A stretch of DNA of 64,000 nucleotides from Gilvibacter sediminis (lineage in GTDB: Bacteria > Bacteroidota > Bacteroidia > Flavobacteriales > Flavobacteriaceae). Location: the NCBI RefSeq assembly GCF_028561565.1, contig NZ_JAQQTE010000004.1, forward strand, positions 62,001 through 126,000, written 5' to 3'. Under the pieces are notes generated by a model. That model was not told the origin of the DNA, made no database searches, and saw only the letters and a program-made list of their open reading frames with translations. Both the position numbers and the translations under genes were made by a program. Shown here piece by piece: positions 45,584-55,701 of the stretch; positions within the stretch are counted from its first letter, which is position 1; every line of letters starts with the position of its first letter.

Positions 45584-46792
45584 ATGCGTTTTTTGCTTCC
45601 CCTTTTTTGTGCCTTGATCCTTGTGGCTTGCAGCGATTCTGAACCTCAGATAAAACCAGGGGATTGGCGGGCTACTTTAGCTTTAGAGGATGAGGTTTTG
45701 CTACCTTTCAACCTTGAATTTAAGGCAGATGGCACCGCGGTTATTCGCAATGCAGAGGAGCGCATTACCATTACGGATATAAGTCTGCGTGGCGATACGG
45801 TGACCCTTGCACATCCTGTTTTTGCAGGTGTTTTTGAAGGTCTTTTAAAAGAGGATTTGATCGAGGGAGATTTTGTAATTGCCAATATGGACCGATCCAT
45901 TCCTTTTAAAATGGTCTACGGGGATAGTGAACGTTTTAAAGAAACCAGTCCGGCTACTGCTAATGTATCCGGTACTTGGGAGATCACTTTCATTGAAGAC
46001 GACTGGAGTACCTATCCTGCACAAGGGGTATTTGAACAAAAGGACGACCGCGTGACGGGAACTATTCGCACAGAGACGGGAGATTACAGGTATTTAGAGG
46101 GAGTAGTTGATGGGAGTGACCTCAAACTCTCCACTTTTGATGGTGCGCATTCCTTTTTGTTTACTGCGAAAGTGACCGATACCACACTTAAAGCGGGAAC
46201 ATTTTTTAGCGGTAACCACTACAAAGCAGGGTTCAACGGTAAACTCAATCCGCAATATGAATTGGCTGATCCTGACTCCTTGACCTTTTTAAAACCCGGC
46301 TATGACCGTTTTAACTTTGCATTTCCAGATGCCGAAGGGAAGACTTGGACCTTGGATGATCCGCAGTTTAAAGATAAAGTAGTGGTAGTCCAACTCATGG
46401 GAACCTGGTGCCCAAATTGCTTGGATGAAACTCAGTACTTTGCAGATTATATCTCAAGAAATCCGAACTCGGAGGTTGAATTTATTGCCTTAGCCATTGA
46501 TTACTCTAAAACTCCGGAACCAGCATTTAAAGCTATTAATAGACTGAAGCAGCGCATGGGCTTGGAATACCCAATCGTCTTGGCGCAATACGGGTCCAAC
46601 TCTAAGAGTGAAGCTAGTGAAAAGTTGCCGATGCTCAATGCGGTCCTGAGTTATCCAACCACCATCGTCGTAGATAAAAAAGGGGAGGTGCGTAAAATTC
46701 ACACAGGTTTCAACGGCCCTGCAACTGGAGATAAGTACACGGAATTTGTAACTTCTTTTGAATCTTTTTTAGACGATCTAGTTGCTGAGTAG
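45584..46792 (+). CDS. TlpA-like thioredoxin lipoprotein
   Basis: The 402-aa product has a lipoprotein signal peptide with LVAC followed by SDSE. Two beta-rich regions (about 30-115 and 125-225) precede a C-terminal TlpA/ResA-type thioredoxin domain (about 245-402) with the active site GTWCPNCLDE and the cis-Pro segment LSYPTTIVVDKKG. It should act as a periplasm-facing thiol-disulfide oxidoreductase tethered to a membrane. Its partner is unknown. It contrasts with the CxxC-less lipoprotein at 29830. Confidence 0.88.
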   Translation: MRFLLPLFCALILVACSDSEPQIKPGDWRATLALEDEVLLPFNLEFKADGTAVIRNAEERITITDISLRGDTVTLAHPVFAGVFEGLLKEDLIEGDFVIANMDRSIPFKMVYGDSERFKETSPATANVSGTWEITFIEDDWSTYPAQGVFEQKDDRVTGTIRTETGDYRYLEGVVDGSDLKLSTFDGAHSFLFTAKVTDTTLKAGTFFSGNHYKAGFNGKLNPQYELADPDSLTFLKPGYDRFNFAFPDAEGKTWTLDDPQFKDKVVVVQLMGTWCPNCLDETQYFADYISRNPNSEVEFIALAIDYSKTPEPAFKAINRLKQRMGLEYPIVLAQYGSNSKSEASEKLPMLNAVLSYPTTIVVDKKGEVRKIHTGFNGPATGDKYTEFVTSFESFLDDLVAE

Positions 46793-46891
46793 TAGACCTT
46801 AACACTCGTTTGGCTGTTAATTAACAGGTCCCTAACACGCTTGCTTTTGTGATGCCATTACCTTGGTGTCAACTAATTAAACAAAAGCAAA

Positions 46892-47998
46892 ATGTCAAAG
46901 ATCGTTACCCACCTGGTCATTGGGCTTACCTTGTTGCTTATAGGTTCTGCTCAGGCTCAAATTCAAACTCCAAGGGCCGCCAGTCCGCAAGCATCGCTCA
47001 GTCAAACCATAGGACTTACCGAGATTCATGTTGATTATTCTAGACCCAGCGTGCGTGGTCGAGAAATTTACGGAACACCTTTAGCTCATTACGGTTTTCA
47101 AAATTTAGGTTTTGGAACTTCAAAGGCAGCACCTTGGCGTGCCGGTGCCAATGAAAACACCAAGATCAGTTTTACTCATGATGTCATAATTGGCGGGGGA
47201 GTAGTGCCAGCAGGGACTTATGGCTACTTTATTGCCTTAGAAGAGAACGGCCCGGCCACTATCATTCTTTCGAGCAATTCTAGCGCTTGGGGAAGCTTCT
47301 TTTACGATCCGAGTGAAGACATTGCTCAAATCCGCATCACGCCAGAAACTATCGCTCATCAAGAAACCTTAGCCTTTGAGTTTAGTGATATCACTGCAAA
47401 TTCTACTGTTTTAAGCCTTAAGTGGGAAAAGATGGCCTTTCCGTTAAAGATAGAGGTTCCCGTAGCAGATATAGTATTAGCAGAGGCACGTAAAGCCATG
47501 CAGGATCAGCCGGGTTTTAATCGTCAAACTTGGGAACAGGCAGCTGGTTACGCCTTGCAAAACAATACAGATTTAGAAGAAGCCCTCGGGTGGATAGATA
47601 ACGCTATAGCTGGGAAATTTTACAGTCAAAAGACCTATGCCAACTTGCAGATTAAAGCACAATTGCTAACCGCCTTAGGGCGAGGAGCAGAGGCAGAGGC
47701 TATTATGGCAGATGCCTTGGATTTGGCAACGGTCTTGGAAATGCACCAATACGGGCGTCAACTTATTGCGGCAGGGCAAGTAGAGAAGGCCCTGGAGGTC
47801 TTTAAACGCAATGCAAAAGAAAATCCAAACACCTGGCCGGTTCATTACGGATTGGCCCGTGGATATTCCGCTCAAGGTGATTACAAGCAAGCTGCTAAAC
47901 ACTTGGAGAAAGCCCTAGCCAATGCGCCTAATGACGCGAGTAGAGGAAGGGTAGCGGCTAATTTGGAAAAGCTTAAAAACAATCAAGACATCAATTAA
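46892..47998 (+). CDS. DUF2911 domain protein with TPR repeats
   Basis: The 368-aa product has a signal peptide (ends AQA-QIQT). Residues about 30-185 are a DUF2911 domain (YSRPSVRGREIYG, PWRAGANENTKISF, VPAGTYGYFI, AWGSFFYDPSEDI), a beta-rich domain frequent in Bacteroidetes. Residues about 200-368 are three or more TPR helical pairs ending YKQAAKHLEKALANAPND. Function unknown. A terminator follows 25 bp after the stop. Confidence 0.85.
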   Translation: MSKIVTHLVIGLTLLLIGSAQAQIQTPRAASPQASLSQTIGLTEIHVDYSRPSVRGREIYGTPLAHYGFQNLGFGTSKAAPWRAGANENTKISFTHDVIIGGGVVPAGTYGYFIALEENGPATIILSSNSSAWGSFFYDPSEDIAQIRITPETIAHQETLAFEFSDITANSTVLSLKWEKMAFPLKIEVPVADIVLAEARKAMQDQPGFNRQTWEQAAGYALQNNTDLEEALGWIDNAIAGKFYSQKTYANLQIKAQLLTALGRGAEAEAIMADALDLATVLEMHQYGRQLIAAGQVEKALEVFKRNAKENPNTWPVHYGLARGYSAQGDYKQAAKHLEKALANAPNDASRGRVAANLEKLKNNQDIN

Positions 47999-48021
47999 AT
48001 CTTTCTTTATATTTCTCGAAA

Positions 48022-48055
48022 AGCGCCTGTGGGCTTCGGTTTGCAGGCGTTTTTT
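48022..48055 (+). terminator. rho-independent terminator after the DUF2911 gene
   Basis: CGCCTG (48024-48029) pairs with CAGGCG (48044-48049) around a 14-nt loop, followed by six T. It is the only convergent junction in the window with a clear intrinsic terminator. Confidence 0.8.
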
Positions 48056-48059
48056 AATG

Positions 48060-50165
48060 CTAGGAGATGAAATTCCAAATGTTCCCGTACTTCGCCAATT
48101 CAATATAAGTGCGGCGTACCGGCTCATTGAGTGGATGTTCCAAGTTAGGATCGTTCTTAAGCAGTTCCATTGCAAAAGAGCGCGCCATTGCCAAAATATC
48201 GCGGTCTCGCACTACATCGGCTATGCGCAAGTTGAGAATTCCACTCTGTTGGGTTCCCATCAAATCTCCAGGGCCGCGAAGTTTTAGATCGACCTCTGCA
48301 ATTTCAAAACCGTCATTAGTGGCGCACATGGTCTCCAAACGGGTTTTGGCTTCATTGGAAACCTTTTGCCCGGTCATTAAAATACAGAAGGATTGATCGG
48401 CACCTCTTCCTACACGTCCACGTAACTGATGGAGTTGTGAAAGTCCAAAGCGTTCAGCACTCTCAATGACCATCACCGAGGCGTTGGGTACATTCACTCC
48501 AACTTCAATTACTGTAGTGGCGATCATGATCTGAGTTTCCCCTTTGACAAATCGGTCCATTTCATAATCCTTGTCCGCAGGTTTCATTTTGCCATGGACA
48601 ATGGAGATCTGAAATTCGGGCATGGGGAATGACCTGGAAATGGACTCATGACCATCCATCAAATCCTTGTAGTCTAAAGCCTCACTTTCTTGTATTAATG
48701 GGTACACAATATAGACCTGTCTACCGAGCCTAATTTGGTCCTTTAAAAAGGCAAACATTTTGAGCCTGTTTGCATCACTTCTCAAGACCGTTTTTACGGG
48801 CTTTCTTCCAGGGGGTAATTCGTCTATTACAGAGAGGTCCAGATCTCCGTATAAACTCATGGCTAAAGTTCTTGGAATAGGGGTGGCGGTCATCACCAAA
48901 ATATGAGGAGGCCGCTGATTTTTTTTCCAGAGTTGCGCGCGTTGTGCAACTCCAAAACGGTGCTGCTCATCTATGACAGCAAGCCCTAAATTCTTAAAAA
49001 CAACCTTCTTTTCTAAGACGGCATGGGTACCAATTAAGAGGTCTAATTCGCCATTTTCAAGCTTTTCATGGATTTCTTTACGTTTTGAAGCTTTGGTTGA
49101 ACCAGTGAGTAAGTAAACGCTGATATTGAGTTTTTTACACCAGGGAAGTAATCCATTATAGTGTTGGACTGACAAAATTTCAGTCGGCGCCATTAAGCAA
49201 GCTTGAAAACCGTTGTCAAGCCCTATTAACATGGACATGAAGGCAACTATGGTCTTTCCGGAGCCTACATCTCCTTGTAATAAGCGATTCATTTGGGCAT
49301 TGCTGCCCATGTCGTTGCGGATTTCTTTGATCACTCTTTTTTGAGCGTCAGTCAAATCAAAGGGCAAATGGTCTTTAAAAAAAGTGTTGAAATAATCCCC
49401 TACCCGATCAAAGGTATAGCCTTTGATTTTTTGTTTGCGCTGATAATTCTTGCGCAAAAGTTGTAATTGGATATAGAATAATTCTTCAAATTTTAGGCGG
49501 TATTGAGCCGCCGCTAACACCTGCTGATTCTTTGGAAAATGAACCGCAAAAAGGGCCTGTTTTTTAGTGGGTAATTTAAGGTGTTCTAAAAGGGGTTTTG
49601 GAAGGCTTTCTTGGAACTCATTTTTCGCTCCTAAAAAGAGTTGTTCAACCATGTTAATTACAGCTCGATTTGTCACTCCTTTTGCGCTTAATTTTTCCGT
49701 GGAAGGATAGACTGCTTGCATCCCAGATCGGAGCTTTTTTTCGTGTTCAGTAAGCAACTCAAGTTCGGGATGTGGCATGGAAAATTGCTGTTGAAATTTA
49801 TTCACACGTCCAAAAGCGACGTATTTTTTACCGAGCTTTAGTCGCTCTTTCATCCACTTTTGACCTCTGAACCAAACCAGTTTCATGCTCCCGGTTTCAT
49901 CCTCAAAAGTTGCTTCCAAACGGTTGCCTTTTTTCTGAGAAACCGTTTTTAAATGGGTGAGCATTCCTACAATTTGAACTTCGGCACCGGTATCTTGTAG
50001 CTGCCCTATTTTGAAATACTGAGTTCGGTCAATGTACTTTCTTGGGAAAAGATGAAGCAGATCTTGATAGGTGTGAATCCCCAATTCAGAACGCAAGGCA
50101 TCGGCCCGATTGGGTCCAACACCCTTCAAGTAAGCAATAGGAGTCTGTAGGTAACTCGCGTTCAT
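48060..50165 (-). CDS. recG: ATP-dependent DNA helicase RecG
   Basis: Remodels stalled replication forks and branched recombination intermediates. The 701-aa protein has the N-terminal wedge/OB domain (about 1-250, YLKGVGPNRADALRSELG), helicase motif I LLQGDVGSGKT, motif II VIDEQHRFG, motif III MTATPIPRT, and the C-terminal lobe with VEVGVNVPNASVMVIE and QLHQLRGRVGRG. Full length. Divergent from the M1 peptidase gene. Confidence 0.98.
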   Translation of the reverse strand: MNASYLQTPIAYLKGVGPNRADALRSELGIHTYQDLLHLFPRKYIDRTQYFKIGQLQDTGAEVQIVGMLTHLKTVSQKKGNRLEATFEDETGSMKLVWFRGQKWMKERLKLGKKYVAFGRVNKFQQQFSMPHPELELLTEHEKKLRSGMQAVYPSTEKLSAKGVTNRAVINMVEQLFLGAKNEFQESLPKPLLEHLKLPTKKQALFAVHFPKNQQVLAAAQYRLKFEELFYIQLQLLRKNYQRKQKIKGYTFDRVGDYFNTFFKDHLPFDLTDAQKRVIKEIRNDMGSNAQMNRLLQGDVGSGKTIVAFMSMLIGLDNGFQACLMAPTEILSVQHYNGLLPWCKKLNISVYLLTGSTKASKRKEIHEKLENGELDLLIGTHAVLEKKVVFKNLGLAVIDEQHRFGVAQRAQLWKKNQRPPHILVMTATPIPRTLAMSLYGDLDLSVIDELPPGRKPVKTVLRSDANRLKMFAFLKDQIRLGRQVYIVYPLIQESEALDYKDLMDGHESISRSFPMPEFQISIVHGKMKPADKDYEMDRFVKGETQIMIATTVIEVGVNVPNASVMVIESAERFGLSQLHQLRGRVGRGADQSFCILMTGQKVSNEAKTRLETMCATNDGFEIAEVDLKLRGPGDLMGTQQSGILNLRIADVVRDRDILAMARSFAMELLKNDPNLEHPLNEPVRRTYIELAKYGNIWNFIS

Positions 50166-50283
50166 TATTTAAAAATAATTGATTCCGCAGCCATGGCCTA
50201 CCATTGTTAAAAAGTTCATGGGATTGTTAATGTTTACTTTGTGCTACCACTATAATTGCCGCTTTTCATGTAATTTGCAGCCT

Positions 50284-52341
50284 ATGCGTCAAGTAATCCA
50301 TTTTACATTTATACTGCTAGCGTTAAACTGTTTAGGGCAAAATCAACCCGAGATTGACTTTATTAAAGCTGAGGCTGTAATAACTCCAGATTTTGAACAA
50401 CAAAAGATTCATGGTGCGGCTCGCTACGAACTGCTTGTGATCAAAGACACAGATTCCATTTTCTTAGACGCTCATATTGACGAGTTAGTAACGCTATTTA
50501 CTTCAAAGGGGGTTACTTATTCAGAGGACGAAAACAAAATTTGGATCAAAGGAGACTTCAACGCAGGTGAATCATTCAGTTTTACCGTTAATTACAAGGT
50601 AATACCTAAACAAACCCTCTATTTTTTTGAAAATCAACTCTGGACCCAAGGCCAAGGAAAGTATACCAGTTACTGGCTGCCCAGTCTTGATGATATGACC
50701 GATAAGATCGAATTTGATCTATCAATAACAGCTCCCACGGATTACGTTGCAATATCCAATGGTCGATTGACTGATAAAGAGGCGGTAGAAGAACTTGCTC
50801 ACTGGCACTTTGATATGGAAGAGCCTATGTCTAGTTATTTGGTGATGATCGCTGTTGGAAAGTATGACAAGCAAGAACTGCGCTCCAGTTCTGGAGTGCC
50901 TTTGGAGAATTACTATTTCAAAGGCGACAAAGCCTACGTAGAGCCTACTTATCGCTACACCAAAGAGATCTTTGACTTTTTTGAAAGGAAGATCGGTGTG
51001 CCTTATCCTTGGCAGAATTACAAGCAAGTTCCCGTACGTGATTTTCTCTATGCAGGAATGGAGAACACTACAGCAACGGTGTTTTCCTCTGCTTTTGTGG
51101 TGGATAGTATTGGTTTTAATGATAAGAATTATGTTAATGTAAACGCGCATGAGTTGGCCCATCAATGGTTTGGCAACTACGTCACAGAGGTCTCTGCTGC
51201 AGATCACTGGCTGCATGAAGGCTTTGCCAGCTATCATGCGCTATTGGCGGAACGCGAACTTTTTGGTGACGATTATTATTACTGGAAACTCTTTAACACG
51301 GCAGAACAACTGCGCAGTCGTAGCGATAATGGAAAAGGGGAGGCCTTGTCCAATCCCAAGGCGAGCTCGCTTACCTTTTATGAGAAAGGTACTTGGGCTT
51401 TAATTGCGTTGGACGAGTTGTTAGGCAGCTTTGATTTTGATCGGGTCATTAAGACCTATTTGGAACGATTCGCTTTTGATAATGCTACTTTGGATGACTT
51501 CTTTGCCGTAGTTACAGAGGTGACCGGAAAAGACATGACCGAGTTCCGAAAGCAGTGGATTGATCAAACTTCCTTTAAATCTGCCTGGGCGTTGGATTAT
51601 TTGACGCAGTCAGAATTTATCACGGCTTATCTCTCCTTAGAAGCTTTGCGTACTCAAGATCTATCCGCCAAACAAAGGCAACTCGCTGCTGCTTTAAACA
51701 GTGAGAACGAATACTTAGGGCAGGAGGCGGTCTTCCAACTCTCCGGAGAACCAATGAACCTCAGCTTGCCTTTATATACAGCAGCTTTGGCCGATGAGCA
51801 TGTGTTGGTTCGTCAGGCTGTGGCGCAGAGTTTGGACAATATTCCACTGGCTATTAAAGGAGATTTTGAAGCTTTGCTGACGGATGATTCCTATGTAACC
51901 CAAGAGCTAGCGCTCTATCGTTTGTGGAGTAGTTTTCCGCAGGATAGAGCGAAGTATTTAGACCGAATGACCTCCGCCCTAGGCTTTAAAGAGAAAAATG
52001 TGAGACAACTGTGGCTCACTTTAGCAATAGTCACACCGGATTACAACGAGGGGCAAAAGCGTGATTATATCCGAGAGTTGATGGATTACGCCTCAGACAC
52101 CTATAGTTTTGAGGTCCGGGAATTGGCGCTCAATTATTTATCGGAGATTCAGATCATCAACGAGCAGGTGCTAAAATCTATGATCAATGCTTGTGTGCAC
52201 CCCAACTGGAGGTTTCGCAATCAGGCCCGCGAGCTCCTAAAGCGACAATTGGACAACCCAATCGCGCTTCAATCCATTCAATCCTTTAGATCGGACTTAC
52301 CCCAAAAGGAGCAAGACTACTTGCAGCGGGTGTTAGAATAA
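50284..52341 (+). CDS. M1 family aminopeptidase, secreted
   Basis: The 685-aa product has a signal peptide (MRQVIHFTFILLALNCLG-QNQ). Residues about 20-200 are the N-terminal beta domain; GMENTTATVF is the GxMEN exopeptidase motif; HELAHQW with His289, Glu290 and His293, and HEGFA with Glu312, make the HExxH-x18-E zinc site. The C-terminal half (about 450-685) is helical, with HEAT-like repeats. It should cleave N-terminal residues from peptides in the periplasm or outside. ATG 50284 gives a clean signal peptide; the frame is open to 50179 but upstream codons lack one. Confidence 0.92.
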   Translation: MRQVIHFTFILLALNCLGQNQPEIDFIKAEAVITPDFEQQKIHGAARYELLVIKDTDSIFLDAHIDELVTLFTSKGVTYSEDENKIWIKGDFNAGESFSFTVNYKVIPKQTLYFFENQLWTQGQGKYTSYWLPSLDDMTDKIEFDLSITAPTDYVAISNGRLTDKEAVEELAHWHFDMEEPMSSYLVMIAVGKYDKQELRSSSGVPLENYYFKGDKAYVEPTYRYTKEIFDFFERKIGVPYPWQNYKQVPVRDFLYAGMENTTATVFSSAFVVDSIGFNDKNYVNVNAHELAHQWFGNYVTEVSAADHWLHEGFASYHALLAERELFGDDYYYWKLFNTAEQLRSRSDNGKGEALSNPKASSLTFYEKGTWALIALDELLGSFDFDRVIKTYLERFAFDNATLDDFFAVVTEVTGKDMTEFRKQWIDQTSFKSAWALDYLTQSEFITAYLSLEALRTQDLSAKQRQLAAALNSENEYLGQEAVFQLSGEPMNLSLPLYTAALADEHVLVRQAVAQSLDNIPLAIKGDFEALLTDDSYVTQELALYRLWSSFPQDRAKYLDRMTSALGFKEKNVRQLWLTLAIVTPDYNEGQKRDYIRELMDYASDTYSFEVRELALNYLSEIQIINEQVLKSMINACVHPNWRFRNQARELLKRQLDNPIALQSIQSFRSDLPQKEQDYLQRVLE

Positions 52342-52854
52342 TTCAGAAACCTCTTTTCTGATGTAGGCCAAGGCCTTCTGAGACGGAGTTACATCGTCCA
52401 TAAAATTGGTCAATAAATACTGACGCAAATTGTCTGGAGAGCTGTCTTTCTCATGCATCACCCCTTGGCGAATCACGTGAATGGTCGCGTTTTTAGCGGC
52501 ATTGATCAAATTCCAGCATTCCTGAGAGACATAGATCTGCTGGGAGATATTGTGATCAAATTCCTGCTCAATATTGCGGATCAACAGGCTTTCGTAGTTC
52601 TCTAGGCTGTTTCCAGCAGGTTTAACACGTGTTAAAAGACGATTCGGGTCTATGCGCTCTAAGAACAAAGTAAGGCGCTCATAGGCTTGCAAGCGCAAAG
52701 GAATGGTGTTCTTCTGTGCTTCTTGCTGAATGAGGTAGCGTCTGCGACCTTCTTCATTGGCCGTATGACCTTTAAAAAAGTAATAGGCAACGATCCCAAC
52801 CAAAATGGCGGGGAGTAAGTAGGCAACATAACCTAAGACCTGTTCAATTTCCAT
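52333..52854 (-). CDS. single-TM membrane protein of unknown function
   Basis: The 173-aa protein has one N-terminal membrane segment (about 8-28, VAYLLPAILVGIVAYYFF) and a cytosolic, helical, charged remainder (RRRYLIQQEAQKN ... LYERLTLFLERIDP-like, about 30-173). I do not recognise a characterised family. It is the last of five closely packed genes and its end overlaps the end of the convergent M1 gene by 9 nt. It may assist its neighbour, a membrane-anchored FMN protein 4 nt upstream. Confidence 0.75.
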   Translation of the reverse strand: MEIEQVLGYVAYLLPAILVGIVAYYFFKGHTANEEGRRRYLIQQEAQKNTIPLRLQAYERLTLFLERIDPNRLLTRVKPAGNSLENYESLLIRNIEQEFDHNISQQIYVSQECWNLINAAKNATIHVIRQGVMHEKDSSPDNLRQYLLTNFMDDVTPSQKALAYIRKEVSELF

Positions 52855-52858
52855 AGTT

Positions 52859-54424
52859 TTAATTTGATGTTTGGTAGCTTCCTCCCAAATGTATGCAATC
52901 TTTTAAAGACTGCATCCCTTCAAAAGGAACGGGCTGTTTGATGTATTTAAAGGTGGATCGCATGTCTAGCGATAAATTCTTGTCGTCCATATTGAGTTCT
53001 ACGTCTTCCATGGTAAACTGGCAGGGATGCTCATAACCAGAAGCATGGGTGATCTCAATGAGTTCTTTTCTAAAGGTTTTAAAGTATTGATCCAGTCGAT
53101 CTGATTTTAAAGGAACGTCAATACCGCGCTGCAACCATTTAGACTGCGTAGCAACGCCACTCGGGCAGCGGTTGGTATGACAGATCTGCGCTTGAATACA
53201 CCCAATACTCATCATGGCTTCACGGGCTACATTGATCACATCTACGCCCATAGAAAAGGCCATTGCTGCCTTTGCAGGAAAACCTAGCTTTCCGCTACCG
53301 ACAAAAACAATACGCTCGGTGAGCCCCGCAGTTTGGAAGAGTTTGTAGAGGTCTGCAAAACCGTAGATCCACGGCAGAGAAACGTGGTCTGCAAAACTGG
53401 GTGGTGCTGCCCCGGTACCACCTTCACCACCATCAATGGTAATGAAATCTGGTCCTGTGCCGCGCTCCTTCATCTCACGAGCGAGCTCTTTCCATTGATC
53501 TAACTTACCAATGGCGGCCTTGATACCTACCGGTAGCCCCGTGTTTTTAGCAATATCCTCTACAAAATCCAACAATTCAGGAACGGTTGAAAAAGCAGAG
53601 TGGGTAGGAGGAGAGAGTACGTCTTTTCCAATTTCAACCCCACGGATCTCCGAGATCTCTTTGGTAATCTTTTTCCCAGGAAGTACACCGCCTTTTCCGG
53701 GCTTCGCTCCTTGAGATAATTTTACTTCAATAGCTCTAACGTGTGGGTTGTCTGCAACCAACTGCTTCATTTTCTCCATAGAGAAGGTCCCGTCTGGATT
53801 GCGAACGCCAAAGTAACCCGTCCCGAAGTGGAAGACCACGTCTGCCCCTTTGCAATGGTAAGGTGAGAGTCCTCCTTCTCCTGTATTGTGATAAGCGTGT
53901 GCTTTGTGCGCTCCTATGTTGAGCGATTCCACGGCTTTTGCCGATAAGGAACCAAAACTCATCGCGCTAATGTTGATAACTGACCCGGGGCGGAATGGGC
54001 GTTTTCGTTTGTTGTAAGCTCCCATTACTTTGGCGCAAGGCAGGAAGCTTTTGTCAGTTTTATTAGGATGATCTTTTCCAATTTTATACGGAATCATCGC
54101 ATTGTTGATGAACAAATGCTGATAGGCGTAAATGTCTCTATCGGTTCCGAAGCCTTCATAATTATTCTCCTTTTTAGCCGAGGCGTAGATCCAACCGCGT
54201 TCAATACGGTTAAACGGAAGTTCTTCCCTGTTGTTAGCGACCAGATACTGCCTCAGTTCAGGACCGATGCTTTCCAGCATATACCGAACATGTCCTATTA
54301 CCGGGAAGTTGTGACTGATGGTGTGCTTGCGTTGCAAAACATCGCGTAAGGCAATCAAACCTAAAACGATCAAAAGCCACGCCCACCAGGGGATTCCACC
54401 TAAAAATTCTAAAAAGGCCTCCAT
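52859..54424 (-). CDS. FMN-binding glutamate synthase-like protein, membrane-anchored
   Basis: The 521-aa protein has an N-terminal membrane segment (about 12-28, WWAWLLIVLGLIAL) and a glutamate-synthase central/FMN domain (about 80-500): SAMSFGSLSAKAVES, HNTGEGGLSPYH, IEVKLSQGAKPGKGG, DGGEGGTGAAP and GSGKLGFPAKAA are typical of GltB. CIQAQICHTNRCPSGVATQ supplies three cysteines (C-x5-C-x4-C) for a 3Fe-4S cluster. The glutaminase half of GltB is absent, so it is not a normal GOGAT; the electron donor and substrate are unknown. Third family of a five-gene unit. Confidence 0.88.
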   Translation of the reverse strand: MEAFLEFLGGIPWWAWLLIVLGLIALRDVLQRKHTISHNFPVIGHVRYMLESIGPELRQYLVANNREELPFNRIERGWIYASAKKENNYEGFGTDRDIYAYQHLFINNAMIPYKIGKDHPNKTDKSFLPCAKVMGAYNKRKRPFRPGSVINISAMSFGSLSAKAVESLNIGAHKAHAYHNTGEGGLSPYHCKGADVVFHFGTGYFGVRNPDGTFSMEKMKQLVADNPHVRAIEVKLSQGAKPGKGGVLPGKKITKEISEIRGVEIGKDVLSPPTHSAFSTVPELLDFVEDIAKNTGLPVGIKAAIGKLDQWKELAREMKERGTGPDFITIDGGEGGTGAAPPSFADHVSLPWIYGFADLYKLFQTAGLTERIVFVGSGKLGFPAKAAMAFSMGVDVINVAREAMMSIGCIQAQICHTNRCPSGVATQSKWLQRGIDVPLKSDRLDQYFKTFRKELIEITHASGYEHPCQFTMEDVELNMDDKNLSLDMRSTFKYIKQPVPFEGMQSLKDCIHLGGSYQTSN

Positions 54425-54428
54425 GAAT

Positions 54429-55700
54429 TTAGTTGTTCAAATAGTCCATACTGAGTTGAATAAAGGCTTTGACGCCTAAAAGCATTCCAGATTCGTCGAT
54501 TTTAAAATCTGGAGTGTGATGCGGATAGGCTTGTTGTCCACCAGGAGCTTTTCCACCTAAAAAGAAATACAATCCAGGCACCTCTTGCGCAAAGAAGGAG
54601 AAATCTTCTGCTCCAGTGACGGCTTTGGTTTCAATGACATTTGCAGCTCCTGCAGCCTCTTGCAAGGAAGGGAGCATTTGTGCTGTTAACGCGGGATCGT
54701 TATAAGTGATCGGATATCCTGTGGCGATCTCAATGCTGGCTTCTGCGCGATAGGCTGCGGCAATTGCTGGGACCATTTCTTCCATGCGCTTGTTGATATA
54801 AGCCTGCATGCCTTTGTCTAAGGTTCTCAGTGTTCCAACAATTTGAACTTCTTCTGGAATGATATTACTGCGTACACCTCCCGTGATCTTTCCAATGGAG
54901 AGTACTGCCGCTTCTTGAGTCAAGGGAGATTCTCTGGAGATGATGGTTTGTAGCCCATCAATGATCTTCACCGCTGCCATTATTGGGTCCACACCACCCC
55001 AAGGCTGCGAACCGTGGGTTTGCTTTCCTTTTACGGTGATCTCAAAACTCTGGGAGGCCGCCATGATCCCACCAGGCTTATAGGAAATTAAGCCCACAGG
55101 TTGTTGAGAGGAAATGTGCAGACCAAAGATCGCGTCTACATCAGGATTCTTTAAAACTCCCTCTTTTACCATGAGTTCAGCACCGCCTTCTTCTCCAGGA
55201 GGTGCGCCTTCTTCAGCAGGTTGAAAGATAAACTTGATGGTCCCTTTAAAGTCGTTGTTCTTCGCAAAGATCTCCGCAACGCCCATTAATATGGCTATGT
55301 GCGTATCGTGCCCACAAGCGTGCATTACGCCGGTTTCCACCCCTCGAAAGGTAGTAGTCACTGTACTTTTAAAATCGAGGTCATTACGTTCTGTAACCGG
55401 AAGCGCGTCAATATCTGCACGTAGTGCCAATACCTTGCCCGGTCTGTTGCCTTTAAGGATTCCAACCACTCCAGTAAGGGCAATGTCGGTTTGAACTTCC
55501 ATCCCTAAGGATTTGAGGTGTTCTGCAATTTTCTTTGCCGTGTTGTACTCTCTATTGGAGAGCTCTGGGTTTTGGTGGAAATAACGGCGCCATTCGATCA
55601 CTTTGCTTTCAATGGCTGCAATGTCGGCATCCATATTGGCTTGCGAATAGCTTGTAAAAACGCTCGTTAAAGCGATTAAAGATAAAATTAGACTACGCAT
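54429..55700 (-). CDS. M20D amidohydrolase/peptidase, secreted, paralogue 1
   Basis: The 423-aa product has a signal peptide (ends SYS-QANM). It is a two-domain M20D metal-dependent amidohydrolase (IAA-amino acid hydrolase/N-acyl amidohydrolase type): HQNPELSN, HACGHDTHIA with metal ligands, FQPAEEG with the general-base Glu, and GAEDFSFF near the C-terminus. The dimerisation domain lies about 215-320. The neighbouring gene is a close paralogue. Expected reaction: removal of an acyl or amino-acid group from an amide; substrate unknown. Confidence 0.92.
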   Translation of the reverse strand: MRSLILSLIALTSVFTSYSQANMDADIAAIESKVIEWRRYFHQNPELSNREYNTAKKIAEHLKSLGMEVQTDIALTGVVGILKGNRPGKVLALRADIDALPVTERNDLDFKSTVTTTFRGVETGVMHACGHDTHIAILMGVAEIFAKNNDFKGTIKFIFQPAEEGAPPGEEGGAELMVKEGVLKNPDVDAIFGLHISSQQPVGLISYKPGGIMAASQSFEITVKGKQTHGSQPWGGVDPIMAAVKIIDGLQTIISRESPLTQEAAVLSIGKITGGVRSNIIPEEVQIVGTLRTLDKGMQAYINKRMEEMVPAIAAAYRAEASIEIATGYPITYNDPALTAQMLPSLQEAAGAANVIETKAVTGAEDFSFFAQEVPGLYFFLGGKAPGGQQAYPHHTPDFKIDESGMLLGVKAFIQLSMDYLNN

Positions 55701-55701
55701 A